Positions 1 to 8,206 of a DNA stretch of 40,043 nt are shown here, piece by piece. The DNA lies in contig JANOYR010000256.1 of assembly GCA_031428975.1 (NCBI GenBank), positions 1 through 40,043 on the forward strand. Direction: 5' to 3'. Both the position numbers and the translations under genes were made by a program. Origin of the DNA: JAAFIP01 sp031428975 (lineage in GTDB: Bacteria > Pseudomonadota > Gammaproteobacteria > Burkholderiales > Burkholderiaceae_C). Numbering within the stretch: the first letter of the stretch is position 1; each line of letters opens with the position of its first letter. The notes beneath the pieces were generated by a model. The model worked only from the letters and a program-made list of their open reading frames with translations. It was not told the origin of the DNA and made no database searches.

Positions 1-130
1 GGCCCTAGCGGCCTGCTACATGGGGCGTTGCCCCATGCCCCAATAGCCGATCTTTGCCAGTCTGATGCGCTGTACACTCTCACAGTTGTGACATTTCTAC
101 TTTGGGCTGAGGTGTGACATTTCTACTTTG
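1..130. mobile_element. Probable terminal fragment of an insertion sequence (left edge)
   Basis: An 18-bp motif, TGTGACATTTCTACTTTG, occurs twice without mismatch at 87-104 and 113-130 (period 26 bp). Its core GTGACATTTCTA reappears in inverted orientation at 39917-39928, next to the start of a possible transposase gene. Tandem subterminal copies of a transposase-binding motif are typical of several IS families. I infer that positions 1-130 are the tail of an element extending left of the window, with host sequence resuming near 131. No coding sequence can be assigned here and the family is not identified. Confidence 0.45.
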
Positions 131-191
131 CACTGACAACAGCGCCACGCTGACGGCGCAAAGCATCGCCCTGCAAACCCACACTGTGTCT

Positions 192-845
192 ATGAAGCCT
201 TTCAAAAAAGCCCCCACGCCTGCTGCTGCAAGCCCTAAAACGGGCAAACCTGCTCCCAAATCGCAGGGCCCTGGCGAGGTGCGCATCATTGGTGGCCTGT
301 ACAAGCGCAGCAAGCTGGCAGTGCCCCACATTCCCGGCCTGCGCCCCACGCCCGACCGTGTGCGCGAGACACTGTTTAACTGGCTGGGCCAAGACCTGAG
401 TGGCTGGCGCTGCCTAGATGCCTACGCGGGCACGGGCGCATTGGGCTTTGAGGCGGCATCGCGCGGGGCGGCGCAGGTGCGCATGGTGGAGCAAAACAGC
501 GCTTTGGTGGCCGCCTTGAATGCCAGTAAAACCAAGCTCAAGGCGGGCAATGTGCAGATTGAGCGCGGCGACGCGTTGTCTGCGCTGCGCGGGCAGGCGG
601 CAGGCAGCATGGATGTGGTGTTTTTAGACCCGCCCTTTGAATCAACGCAATATTTAGAGCTTATTTTGGCCAGTGTCGCCGTCATATCGTCATATGGTGC
701 TATATATTTAGAAGCGCCGAGGGCTTGGGCCGAGGCCGAACTCGCGCCGCTTGGCCTGCGTGTGGCTAAGTTTGGCAAGGCAGGGGCGGTGCATTTTCAC
801 CTGTTGCAGCGCTGTGAAGCGGCTACGACTGGCGTATCATCCTAG
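192..845 (+). CDS. rsmD: 16S rRNA (guanine(966)-N(2))-methyltransferase RsmD
   Basis: This S-adenosylmethionine-dependent enzyme methylates G966 of 16S rRNA during assembly of the 30S subunit. The SAM-binding loop is visible as LDAYAGTGALGFEA (about residues 75-90) and the N2-amino-methyltransferase catalytic motif as VFLDPPFE (about residue 147). I chose the ATG at 192 (MKPFKKAP); the open frame reaches back to 114 but there it runs into the IS-like end. The first 35 residues are a basic, Pro/Ala-rich tail. Codons over 648-713 are an inverted copy of a dispersed repeat, giving an AT-rich patch that encodes AVISSYGAIYLE. The stop codon lies 2 nt before coaD, so the two are probably cotranscribed. 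The insertion sequence just upstream may have displaced the native promoter. Confidence 0.93.
   Translation: MKPFKKAPTPAAASPKTGKPAPKSQGPGEVRIIGGLYKRSKLAVPHIPGLRPTPDRVRETLFNWLGQDLSGWRCLDAYAGTGALGFEAASRGAAQVRMVEQNSALVAALNASKTKLKAGNVQIERGDALSALRGQAAGSMDVVFLDPPFESTQYLELILASVAVISSYGAIYLEAPRAWAEAELAPLGLRVAKFGKAGAVHFHLLQRCEAATTGVSS
648..713 (-). repeat. Dispersed repeat, copy 1 (inside rsmD)
   Basis: Read on the minus strand this stretch contains TATGACGATATGACGG followed by a near match to GACATTGGCCAAAA, and aligns with the copies before rdgB (37831-37892) and hemW (38498-38556). It lies wholly within the rsmD reading frame and does not break it. Confidence 0.7.
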
Positions 846-847
846 CC

Positions 848-1345
848 ATGAGCACCACTGCAGTTTATTCCGGCACGTTTGACCCCATCACCTTGGGCCA
901 CGAAGACGTGGCGCGGCGGGCGGCGGGCATGTTTGACACCCTCATTATTGCGGTGGCCGCAGCGCACCACAAAAAAACACTGTTTTCCCTTGATACGAGA
1001 ATGCAGCTGTCACACACCGCTTTAAAAAGCATAGCAAATATCAAAATTTTGCCATTTGACGGCCTGATGGTCGATTTTTGTGCCCAACACAGTGCCAATG
1101 TGGTGGTGCGCGGCATTCGGAACATGACTGATTTTGACTACGAATCCCAGATGGCGGCCATGAACCGCAAAATGCGTCCGCAGCTGGAGACCATCTTTTT
1201 GCTGCCCAGCGCCCCTTTGCAGTGCATCAGTTCTACGCTAGTTCGCGAAATCAGTAAGCTGGGCGGCTCTGTGGCCGAAATGGTCAACCCCGAGGTCGCC
1301 CTGGCTTTGCAAGCGGCGCAGCGCCCGCCACGCCTAGAGGCCTAA
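848..1345 (+). CDS. coaD: Phosphopantetheine adenylyltransferase CoaD
   Basis: CoaD transfers AMP from ATP to 4'-phosphopantetheine, giving dephospho-CoA, the penultimate step of coenzyme A synthesis in the cytoplasm. The 165-residue length is normal for the family. The nucleotidyltransferase motifs are present: YSGTFDPITLGHED near the N-terminus (T/HxGH class) and the C-terminal ISSTLVRE. VVRGIRNMTDFDYE in the middle is the characteristic CoaD signature. The ATG is 2 nt after the rsmD stop and the gene ends 4 nt before the ferredoxin gene, so rsmD-coaD-ferredoxin reads as one operon, a common order in Burkholderiales. Confidence 0.96.
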   Translation: MSTTAVYSGTFDPITLGHEDVARRAAGMFDTLIIAVAAAHHKKTLFSLDTRMQLSHTALKSIANIKILPFDGLMVDFCAQHSANVVVRGIRNMTDFDYESQMAAMNRKMRPQLETIFLLPSAPLQCISSTLVREISKLGGSVAEMVNPEVALALQAAQRPPRLEA

Positions 1346-1349
1346 CGCC

Positions 1350-1652
1350 ATGGCACTTTTAATCACCGACGAATGCATCAACTGCGATGTGTGTGAGCCA
1401 GAATGCCCCAATTTGGCAATTTATTTGGGCCCAGAAATCTACGAGATTGATCCGAATAAATGCACCGAGTGTGTGGGGCATTTTGACGAACCCCAGTGTG
1501 TGCAGGTCTGCCCCGTGGCTTGCATCCCCATTAATCCTGCCTTTGTGGAAGACAAAGACACGCTGTGGCGCAAATACCAGCGGCTGATGCTGGCGCAGGG
1601 TTTGCCAGCCGAGCCTAAAGCGAACGCCGCTTTAGCCAATACCGCTGCTTAG
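1350..1652 (+). CDS. YfhL-family 2[4Fe-4S] ferredoxin
   Basis: This is a 100-residue electron carrier of the bacterial-type ferredoxin family that sits beside coaD in many proteobacteria. The first cluster motif is CINCDVCEPECP (residues 9-20). The second set of ligands is CTECVGHFDEPQCVQVCPV (about residues 38-56), with the longer loop between cysteines typical of the YfhL/Allochromatium type. The physiological partner is not known from the sequence. It starts 4 nt after coaD. It converges with the long minus-strand cyclase gene, whose stop codon is only 15 nt downstream. Confidence 0.92.
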   Translation: MALLITDECINCDVCEPECPNLAIYLGPEIYEIDPNKCTECVGHFDEPQCVQVCPVACIPINPAFVEDKDTLWRKYQRLMLAQGLPAEPKANAALANTAA

Positions 1653-1667
1653 GCTGCGCTGCCTCCC

Positions 1668-4600
1668 TTAAACCGCGCCAATACTGCGCAGTGCTAACTC
1701 GGCACGTTTGACAAACAGAACAGCACCTTGGCTTTGCGCCAGCGCATAAGCGGCCTTTAAATCGCTGACAACCGCGGGCAATGCGTCGCCACGGGCATGG
1801 CCCAGCAAGCCGCGCAGGCGCAGGTATTCGGCTTCTAGCCAACGCAGGCCTGTGTCAATCAGTGGTGCTGCCAAAGCCAAGCTTTCTAAGCCTTCTTGTA
1901 TGCGCCCCGCACGTTGGCAGGCCTGCGCATACAAGATATACCAAATATTGGAATACGAGCGGTGTTCTAGTAATTGGTCAATGCCTTGGCGGGCCTGCGC
2001 AAAACCCTGTTCGCTATGGCCTTGCGCAATCAATGCCAGACCCGCAAAAAGTGCTGCATGGCCTTTCCATGTTTTCAGGTCGTGTTGCGTTACCACTTGG
2101 GTTAGTTCGGCCGATCGGTTGGCCAAATCGGTGTAGCTGTCGCTCAGGGCCGCAGGAAAGCAATGGCCAAAAATCAGCGCTTGAGACAGCGTGTGTGCAC
2201 TGCCTTTGTTGCGTGCATCCAGTAGGGTTTTTTGTCCCCAATACTGCGCTTTTTCGGTGTTGCCAAAAATGGTATTGGCCTGTGTCAACCCAACCAACAC
2301 CATGACTTGGTGGTTGGAGGGTCCTAGTTTGTCCATATTTTCGCTGTGCTGGGCTGGGTCATATAGCGCTAAAAATCTTTCGGCTTCTGTGACTGCTGAT
2401 GCAAAATGTCCGCCAAACAGCAAGGTGGTGCTCATGTAGCGGTGGGCAATTAAGCGGTCAGTTTCGCTGCCACTAGCCGCCGCAGCCTGTATGCGTTTTG
2501 CCAGTGCAAATGCTGACTCTAGCCTGCCAGCGGTCATGCACAACAGCAGCTGCAATGCCAGTGGCGCAACGGCCGTAGCCTGTGTGCCGATGGCTTGGCT
2601 TAGTTGGCTAATGCGTTCAACTTCTTGCGCCACCGACGGGGCTAGGTGGCCATAGCCTGCAATCATGGGGCTGATTAAGTCGATGCGCTGGGCATATTCC
2701 TGTGCGTCACGTTCGGGGTTGGCTGGTTGTCCCAGTGTTAGCTTGAGCGCCTCTTGTAGATGGCCAACAGAGTCTAGATACGCTGACCGCTTGCCCGCCT
2801 CGAATCCCGCTCTACGCCACTCAGCGATGGCTTTATCGGTTTGCCCCGCAGCACCCAAATGAACCGCCATGTAGTGTGGCATGGCAGCACCGATGAAGGG
2901 CAAGTCAACCTCCAATATATGCGCCAAGGCAGTGTGCAGCCGCACTCTTTCGCGCTTTACCAGCATGCTGTAAGCCGCCTCACACACCAAGGCATGCCTG
3001 AATGCAACCGCCTTGCCAAAGCGGCTGTGGCCTTCTACAAAAATGCCCGCCTGCGTGAGCTCTTCAATCCCTCGGTAGACGGCGCTTGGTGGCCCCCCCA
3101 CCAAGCGAACCAGCAGTTCCACCAAAAACTCGCGCCCCATGACAGAGGCGATAGGCGCGAGGTCTCTGCCATGGGTAAAGCTGTCTAGGCGCGCCAGCAG
3201 TGACTCGGTCAAGGTGGAAGGAATGTTAGACAGTTGGCTGCTGGCATCTTGGTTTCTGTGTGAGGACTCAATATAACCGCGCGTGAGCTCCTCTGCAAAA
3301 ATTGGCACACCGTCTGAACGGGCAACGATGGCGTTTTGCACCGATGCAGACAATGTGAGCGGCGCAGCAATTGCCTCTACCAAGTGTTGGATTTGCGAAT
3401 CGTCGAGTTTTTCTAGATGCAGCACACTGGCCTTGGCTTTGCTAGCCCAGTCTGGAAGCGTGCTGGCTCTGGTGGTGGCAATCAGCAAAAGGGGGGCTGT
3501 CTCAATAGCCGCAGCGAGGCTGCTAAACAGTTCTGCGCTGGAGGGGTCTATCCAGTGCAAGTCCTCCAGCACCACCACACCAATTTCAGAACCTAAGGTT
3601 TGTAGCAAGCGCTGCATTACCTTGAAGACTAAGGCCCGTTGTGTATCAGAACCCAAGCCCTCTAGCGCTGTTCGGTTGAAGGCTTTGAGCCGGATAAGCT
3701 CAGCCAGTACCGCCAACTCTTGCTCGGTGGGCGAAGATTCGCGCGCCATCAAGCAGCGAAGTTTGTCCAGCGCATCGGAGGGTGTGTCGGCTGCCGTGAT
3801 GCCAGCTTGCCGTTCTAAAAAGTAGCGAACTGCATACAACGGCGACGCGGCGTTGTAAGAGGAAAATTGGAACACCAAGCGTTTATCGGGTGTAATTTCT
3901 AAAGCGCTGAGCGTATCGTCTACTAAGCGCGATTTACCCAAACCTGCGTCGGCCTGAATGAGCATGAAGTGGCCATGGCCTGACCGCGCTTGTGTGAGGC
4001 GTGTGCGTATTGCCTGCGCCTGTGGTTCACGCCCAATCAAGGCTGTTTGCTGGCGACCACTGCGCATTGCATCAAAGCGGCTGCTCTTGGCGTGCTCGCT
4101 TTGCACACACCACAGATGCATGGCTTGGCTGAAGCCTTTGAGTTCAAAAGCGCCTAAATCAATACAGTCAAATAAACGCCGCACCAGATGGTAGGTGGCG
4201 GGGGCAATGACAACGCTGTTGGGCTCGGCCATGGCTTGGGCGCGGGCTGCCAGATTGGGGGTTTCGCCAATCGCGCTGCCTTCGGTTTCTTCTTCAGAGC
4301 CCACTGGCTTGCCTATGACGGTTAAACCAGTGGCAATGCCTATGCGCACTTGGGTTGACTGCCCATGAAAAAGGGGCATGGTCTTGCAGCGCTCGACAAT
4401 GCCAAGTGCTGCACGAACGGCATGCTCAGAGTCGTGGTCGTGCGCCTGAGGGTATCCAAAATAAGCCATCACGCCATCGCCTAGATACTGTGATATCCAG
4501 CCTTGGTGCTCAGCAATCACTTGCGAGACCACGGCTCTAAATGCGTATAAGTAGTCGCGCAAATCTTCAGGGTCTACCCGCGCTGACAGTTGGGTGGAGC

Positions 4601-4925
4601 CCACTAAATCACAAAAAAGCACGCTAATTTGTCTGCGCTGCACAGAGGGCGATGCCCGCACGGATTCGCGCTGTGTTGCTCCAGCGTCGTTGAGACTGGC
4701 AATCGCATCAAGTGCTTTGCGCCTGTGTCCAACAGAGGCCAGACCCAACTCGCGCAGTTCTGCGGCGGTCAGTTTGCGTAAAACTTCAAAATCGACGTGG
4801 TTATCTATAAACGCTGCGGTGTATTGCGCAAGACCATGTAGGCTCAGCCAATCCTCTACACTGAAAGGCGTATCACTCTTCACTGCGTGCTGTTCACGCA
4901 GTGCCAATAGGGCCGACGTAATCAC
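1668..4925 (-). CDS. SAM-domain / class III nucleotide cyclase / AAA ATPase / TPR regulator
   Basis: This 1085-residue multidomain protein begins with a sterile-alpha-motif-like domain (about residues 23-80, DWLSLHGLAQYTAAFI onward). A class III adenylate/guanylate cyclase domain follows (about 97-270) and keeps both metal-binding aspartates, in VLFCDLVGST and QYLGDGVMAYFGYP. Next is an AAA/STAND-type ATPase with Walker A DAGLGKSR (about residue 327) and a Walker B-like VVVLEDLHWIDPS. The C-terminal half is a helical TPR-like array. The start is GTG at 4925; it overlaps the TGA of the upstream oxidase (GTGA), implying translational coupling. The family is predicted to make a cyclic nucleotide in response to a signal, but neither nucleotide nor signal is known, and the ATPase-TPR part could act mainly as a sensor or scaffold. 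Confidence 0.87.
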   Translation of the reverse strand: MITSALLALREQHAVKSDTPFSVEDWLSLHGLAQYTAAFIDNHVDFEVLRKLTAAELRELGLASVGHRRKALDAIASLNDAGATQRESVRASPSVQRRQISVLFCDLVGSTQLSARVDPEDLRDYLYAFRAVVSQVIAEHQGWISQYLGDGVMAYFGYPQAHDHDSEHAVRAALGIVERCKTMPLFHGQSTQVRIGIATGLTVIGKPVGSEEETEGSAIGETPNLAARAQAMAEPNSVVIAPATYHLVRRLFDCIDLGAFELKGFSQAMHLWCVQSEHAKSSRFDAMRSGRQQTALIGREPQAQAIRTRLTQARSGHGHFMLIQADAGLGKSRLVDDTLSALEITPDKRLVFQFSSYNAASPLYAVRYFLERQAGITAADTPSDALDKLRCLMARESSPTEQELAVLAELIRLKAFNRTALEGLGSDTQRALVFKVMQRLLQTLGSEIGVVVLEDLHWIDPSSAELFSSLAAAIETAPLLLIATTRASTLPDWASKAKASVLHLEKLDDSQIQHLVEAIAAPLTLSASVQNAIVARSDGVPIFAEELTRGYIESSHRNQDASSQLSNIPSTLTESLLARLDSFTHGRDLAPIASVMGREFLVELLVRLVGGPPSAVYRGIEELTQAGIFVEGHSRFGKAVAFRHALVCEAAYSMLVKRERVRLHTALAHILEVDLPFIGAAMPHYMAVHLGAAGQTDKAIAEWRRAGFEAGKRSAYLDSVGHLQEALKLTLGQPANPERDAQEYAQRIDLISPMIAGYGHLAPSVAQEVERISQLSQAIGTQATAVAPLALQLLLCMTAGRLESAFALAKRIQAAAASGSETDRLIAHRYMSTTLLFGGHFASAVTEAERFLALYDPAQHSENMDKLGPSNHQVMVLVGLTQANTIFGNTEKAQYWGQKTLLDARNKGSAHTLSQALIFGHCFPAALSDSYTDLANRSAELTQVVTQHDLKTWKGHAALFAGLALIAQGHSEQGFAQARQGIDQLLEHRSYSNIWYILYAQACQRAGRIQEGLESLALAAPLIDTGLRWLEAEYLRLRGLLGHARGDALPAVVSDLKAAYALAQSQGAVLFVKRAELALRSIGAV

Positions 4926-6565
4926 AAAGCAGTAATATGTTTCAAGGCGCTTGACAAATACACAATGGGCTGATTGAGTGCATTTTGCAAGAAAGCAGGC
5001 AATATGATGACCGGGCCTGGTCCGCCGCCTGGTGGCATTAACGGGATCACCGCTTGGCTAAAGCTAAACAGCATATTGGGGTCGTACTTGCATTTCACCG
5101 CATACAAACCGGCCTGAGCATCTCCCCAGTATTTATAGCCGTAGTTGGCCTCGTTCAGGCGTGGATAATTTTGATAAATATGGCCGTTTGACAGGGGCTC
5201 CATATAAGCCAGCCATGCTTCCAGAAATGCCACCGCTGGTGCTTGTTGCGACGCATCTAACCAAAATACATCGAGTACTGCATTGAATACGGTATTGCGG
5301 TGAATGAAAGCACTATTGTTGTAGGGATAAGCGTTGATCGCACCGCCGTAAAACTCCATATAAAAGTAGGTGTACTTATTGGGAGCGGTGGTAAATAAGG
5401 TAAGCAGGCCAAGCCATTCACTGCTAGTCCAGTTGCGCTCCACGTAGCGAGCAGATTTGTCTTCACAGGGCCATGCTTGGTCTGGGCCTAGGCAGGGCAT
5501 ACCGTAGGGCACATTGAGCAGGTCTTGGTTGAGGTTTTGGAACGTGTCCATTTTGGTCCACTGCACCACTGCGCCGGGCAAGTTGCACAGCATGTCAATG
5601 GATGCCTGCCCAGCGGCTTGGTCGCCTACATACAGACCGCGCAGCATCAAGTAAGGCTGCATGGGCGTAGCAGGCGTTACAGGTATACCGCCTTCGATAT
5701 TGGGCTGGTAACACAGCGATACCTGAATGTTTAAATTGGGCGATGCGGCTGTGCGCATGTAGTTACTTTGCATGCACATGAGCGCATTGGTGGCATTGGC
5801 AGCATCTTGTTGGTTTTGTAATGGGAAAATAATGGCCCATCCAAATACTTGATCAATCGTGCGCAGCTGGTAAGTCACATTCAGTAAAACGCCAAAATTA
5901 CCACCTGTTCCCCCGCGCATGGCCCACCACAAATCGCTGTTGATGCTGGGGGTGGCGCTGACAATGCTGCCGTCTGCCAGCATCACACGCATGGCCAATA
6001 CGTTGTCACAGTTCATACCGTAAGTGACCGACGTGAACCCATAGCCGCCGCCTTGCACATAGCCGCCCACGCAGACATCATCACACTCCCCTCCGGGCAC
6101 ATGCAAGCCATAGGGTTCAAGCGCTGCGTTGAATTTGCCAAATTTTGTGCCACAACCAACGGTAGCAGTCATGCCTTGCACATCAATATGCACATCCGAC
6201 AGAGCGCTCACATCGACTAAAACGCCAGGCCCTGCTGAAAAGCCTGCGGTGCAGTGCCCACCTGAGCGCAACGCCAGAGGGAATCGTGAGGTTTGGGACA
6301 GGCTTAGGGCAATCGCCACATCGCTTTCTACTGCGCAATACACGATCATGCTGGGGTGCGCATCAAATACTGGGTTGAAAAGCTTGCGATCCACGTCGTA
6401 TGCCGGATCCGAAGGCATCACAATTTTGCCCTGAAGCCCCATTTGCGCTTTTTTGACCTGCTCTCGGCTGACAGAAAACGGTGCAAAGTAGGCATCGTCT
6501 TGCCGATCCCAGTGTTGCAACAGTGCTCGGTCGCGTACCAGCTTGCTTGAGTAGGTGATTGGCAT
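4922..6565 (-). CDS. FAD-linked oxidase, berberine-bridge-enzyme (BBE) family
   Basis: This 547-residue enzyme has the PCMH-type FAD fold. RSGGHC (about residue 100) supplies the histidine usually joined covalently to FAD. GGECDDVCVGGYVQGGGYG (about 157-175) carries cysteines at the site of the second, 6-S-cysteinyl link, so a bicovalent flavin is likely. The C-terminal BBE motif is seen in YGYKYWGDAQ and KYDPNMLFSFSQAV. Family members oxidise sugars, alcohols or secondary metabolites with oxygen; the substrate here cannot be predicted. No clear secretion signal is visible. A hydrophobic 35-residue tail follows the BBE motif. The gene is first in a two-gene unit coupled to the cyclase, so the cyclase may regulate or respond to its function. 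A possible -10 (TACAAT, minus strand 6601-6606) lies upstream. Confidence 0.88.
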   Translation of the reverse strand: MPITYSSKLVRDRALLQHWDRQDDAYFAPFSVSREQVKKAQMGLQGKIVMPSDPAYDVDRKLFNPVFDAHPSMIVYCAVESDVAIALSLSQTSRFPLALRSGGHCTAGFSAGPGVLVDVSALSDVHIDVQGMTATVGCGTKFGKFNAALEPYGLHVPGGECDDVCVGGYVQGGGYGFTSVTYGMNCDNVLAMRVMLADGSIVSATPSINSDLWWAMRGGTGGNFGVLLNVTYQLRTIDQVFGWAIIFPLQNQQDAANATNALMCMQSNYMRTAASPNLNIQVSLCYQPNIEGGIPVTPATPMQPYLMLRGLYVGDQAAGQASIDMLCNLPGAVVQWTKMDTFQNLNQDLLNVPYGMPCLGPDQAWPCEDKSARYVERNWTSSEWLGLLTLFTTAPNKYTYFYMEFYGGAINAYPYNNSAFIHRNTVFNAVLDVFWLDASQQAPAVAFLEAWLAYMEPLSNGHIYQNYPRLNEANYGYKYWGDAQAGLYAVKCKYDPNMLFSFSQAVIPLMPPGGGPGPVIILPAFLQNALNQPIVYLSSALKHITAL

Positions 6566-6612
6566 AAGTAGCTCTGAAATGGGGTTATTTACAGCGGCTC
6601 ATTGTAGAGATA

Positions 6613-6650
6613 TTTCTAAAAAAGTGTGTGAATTCACACACTTTAAGAAA
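6613..6650 (-). terminator. Intrinsic terminator downstream of pth
   Basis: There is a perfect 24-bp palindrome at 6621-6644 (half-site AAAGTGTGTGAA), extended by TTTCT/AGAAA outer arms. On the minus strand the GTGTGTG/CACACAC stem is followed by a run of six T, as expected for termination after pth. The same palindrome could also serve as an operator for the oxidase-cyclase unit that starts just beyond it. Confidence 0.7.
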
Positions 6651-6687
6651 TGGGTAAATAAGACGTATCGAAAAGAATTAAATTCTA

Positions 6688-7326
6688 TTAAATAGAATCT
6701 ATAGTTTTCTTTTGGTCATCAATGCTAGAAGATTTAGGGATTTTGGGGCGCACAGGTTTTGAAGTGTGCACGGCCAACATGGCTTTGTCCATTTCTCCGG
6801 CTAAAAAATGCGGCAGGGCAATAACGCCTCTCATCAGTGCTTCGTTGATGAGCGTGCGGTGTTCTGCCGAAGGCTTTTTTAACACCCAATGGATGACTTC
6901 GGACTTGACTCCCGGATGCCCAATGCCCAGTCGCAATCGCCAATACTGGTCAGTGCCCAGTTGCGCGTGGATGTCGCGCAGGCCGTTGTGTCCGGCATGG
7001 CTACCGCCAATTTTGAGTTTGGCCTGCCCAGGAACAATATCGAGCTCATCGTGGATCACTAAAATTTCTTCAGGCGCGATTTTAAAAAATTTGGCCAATG
7101 CAGCAACCGATTTACCCGAGGCATTCATAAAGGTGTGGGGTTGCAGCAGCCAAACAGTATGGCCGCCAAGAGTAGTGCGTGCAACACAACCGTAAAAATT
7201 TTTTTCAGGCTGCAATCTGATTTTGAGTGTGTCAGCGAGCGCATCGATGAGCCAAAAACCGGCGTTATGCCGTGTAGCTTCATATTCGGGGCCTGGGTTT
7301 CCCAAGCCGACAAAGAGTTTGATCAT
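6688..7326 (-). CDS. pth: Peptidyl-tRNA hydrolase
   Basis: Pth releases tRNA from peptidyl-tRNA that has dropped off the ribosome and is essential in bacteria. The N-terminus MIKLFVGLGNPGPEYEATRH followed by NAGFW is diagnostic and contains the catalytic histidine of TRHNAGFW. HTFMNASGKSV, LVIHDELDIVPG and GGSHAGHNGLRD are the other conserved blocks. At 212 residues it is slightly longer than usual because of a basic tail (PVRPKIPKSSSIDDQKK). It lies downstream of rplY, the usual rplY-pth order, but with an intrinsic terminator in between. Confidence 0.97.
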   Translation of the reverse strand: MIKLFVGLGNPGPEYEATRHNAGFWLIDALADTLKIRLQPEKNFYGCVARTTLGGHTVWLLQPHTFMNASGKSVAALAKFFKIAPEEILVIHDELDIVPGQAKLKIGGSHAGHNGLRDIHAQLGTDQYWRLRLGIGHPGVKSEVIHWVLKKPSAEHRTLINEALMRGVIALPHFLAGEMDKAMLAVHTSKPVRPKIPKSSSIDDQKKTIDSI

Positions 7327-7384
7327 GGTGCAATTATGGCTTGGTGTCGCAGTGAAAAGGGTAATGTGTTGTCACGGCACCATG

Positions 7385-7410
7385 AAAAACGGCCCACCGA
7401 AGTGAGCCGT
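7385..7410 (-). terminator. Intrinsic terminator downstream of rplY
   Basis: ACGGC/GCCGT plus CAC/GTG arms pair around a CGAA loop with one internal mismatch. On the minus strand the stem is followed by TTTTT. It lies between the rplY stop and the pth start. Confidence 0.6.
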
Positions 7411-7432
7411 CAAGACTGAAACCCGAGCCGTG

Positions 7433-8089
7433 TTATTTTTTGGCTGGGGCTTTAGCAGGAGCCTTGGCATCGCCTTTGGCTGGTGCCTTGCCTTTGGCAT
7501 CAGCCACCGGTGCTGCAACTTCCTCTTCGGCAGCTTGCACCACCACAGAGACGATTACGGGGTTGACTTTGCCCTTGGTAAGCACTTTGACGCCTTTTGG
7601 CAGCTTGATGTCGTTGACATGCAAGGATGCGCCTTTTTTCAGACCCGACAAATCCACCTCGATGAACTCTGGCAAATCAGCGGGCAAGCACGACACTTGG
7701 AGGTCAGTTGCAACGTGGTTGACCAAGCAGTTGTCAGTTTTAACCGCTGGAGACTCGTTTTCGCCCTTGAAATGCAATGGCACCTTCATCGACAGGGTGG
7801 TGTTGGCATCTACGCGTTGGAAGTCGATGTGTTGCACCATCTGTTTGTAGGGGTGGTATTGCACATCGCGTAGCAATACTTTGGACTCAACACCGTTGAA
7901 CTCCATGTCGAGCACCGTGGCGTGGAAAGCTTCTTTTTTCAGGGCATGCCACAAGCTGTTGTGGTCTAGCTCGATGAGTTGCGGAGCCACTGTAGCGCCA
8001 TAGACGATGCCGGGGGTTTTGCCCGTAATGCGGAGACGGCGGCTCGCACCCGTGCCCTGCTTAGCGCGCTCAAAAGCGACAAATTTCAT
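7433..8089 (-). CDS. rplY: 50S ribosomal protein L25 / general stress protein Ctc
   Basis: L25 binds 5S rRNA in the large ribosomal subunit. The protein is of the long Ctc type: an N-terminal L25 domain (MKFVAFERAKQGTGASRRLR, then GIVYG) and a C-terminal beta domain (about 100-190), ending in a low-complexity Ala/Lys/Pro tail (KGKAPAKGDAKAPAKAPAKK). I chose the start at 8089 rather than the ATG 24 nt upstream, because GGAG lies 7 nt before it and MKFVAFER is the family N-terminus. Length is 218 residues. It lies between prs and pth, each boundary marked by a terminator-like hairpin. Confidence 0.96.
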   Translation of the reverse strand: MKFVAFERAKQGTGASRRLRITGKTPGIVYGATVAPQLIELDHNSLWHALKKEAFHATVLDMEFNGVESKVLLRDVQYHPYKQMVQHIDFQRVDANTTLSMKVPLHFKGENESPAVKTDNCLVNHVATDLQVSCLPADLPEFIEVDLSGLKKGASLHVNDIKLPKGVKVLTKGKVNPVIVSVVVQAAEEEVAAPVADAKGKAPAKGDAKAPAKAPAKK

Positions 8090-8135
8090 AGTAATACTCC
8101 AAAATGAAGACAACCGCGACCAGTTGAACTTCGAT

Positions 8136-8188
8136 AAAAAATGTGGCCTGACATTAGGCCACAGCGTTGCTGATTTGCGGTATCAGCA
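8136..8188 (-). terminator. Intrinsic terminator between prs and rplY, with a second hairpin
   Basis: TGTGGCCT (8142-8149) pairs with AGGCCACA (8156-8163), and on the minus strand the stem is followed by six T. A second 7-bp hairpin, TGCTGAT/ATCAGCA (8168-8174 with 8182-8188), lies between it and the prs stop. Together they indicate that prs transcription ends before rplY. Confidence 0.72.
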
Positions 8189-8206
8189 GACCGTTTCTTT
8201 TACAGT

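Noticed and set aside
114..191. N-terminal extension of the rsmD frame
   Set aside because: It overlaps the IS-like repeat at 113-130 and has no family resemblance; the ATG at 192 is a better start.
1018..1055. AT-rich segment in coaD with AGCATAGCAAATATC, a possible further repeat copy
   Set aside because: Only the ATAGC block agrees; the TATGACG core is absent.
2355..2385. TATAGCGCTAAAAATC in the cyclase gene as a repeat copy
   Set aside because: The resemblance covers about 20 bp with gaps and can be chance.
7430..7873. 147-codon plus-strand frame opposite rplY
   Set aside because: It lies wholly antisense to a well-identified ribosomal protein gene and has no ribosome binding site or domain.
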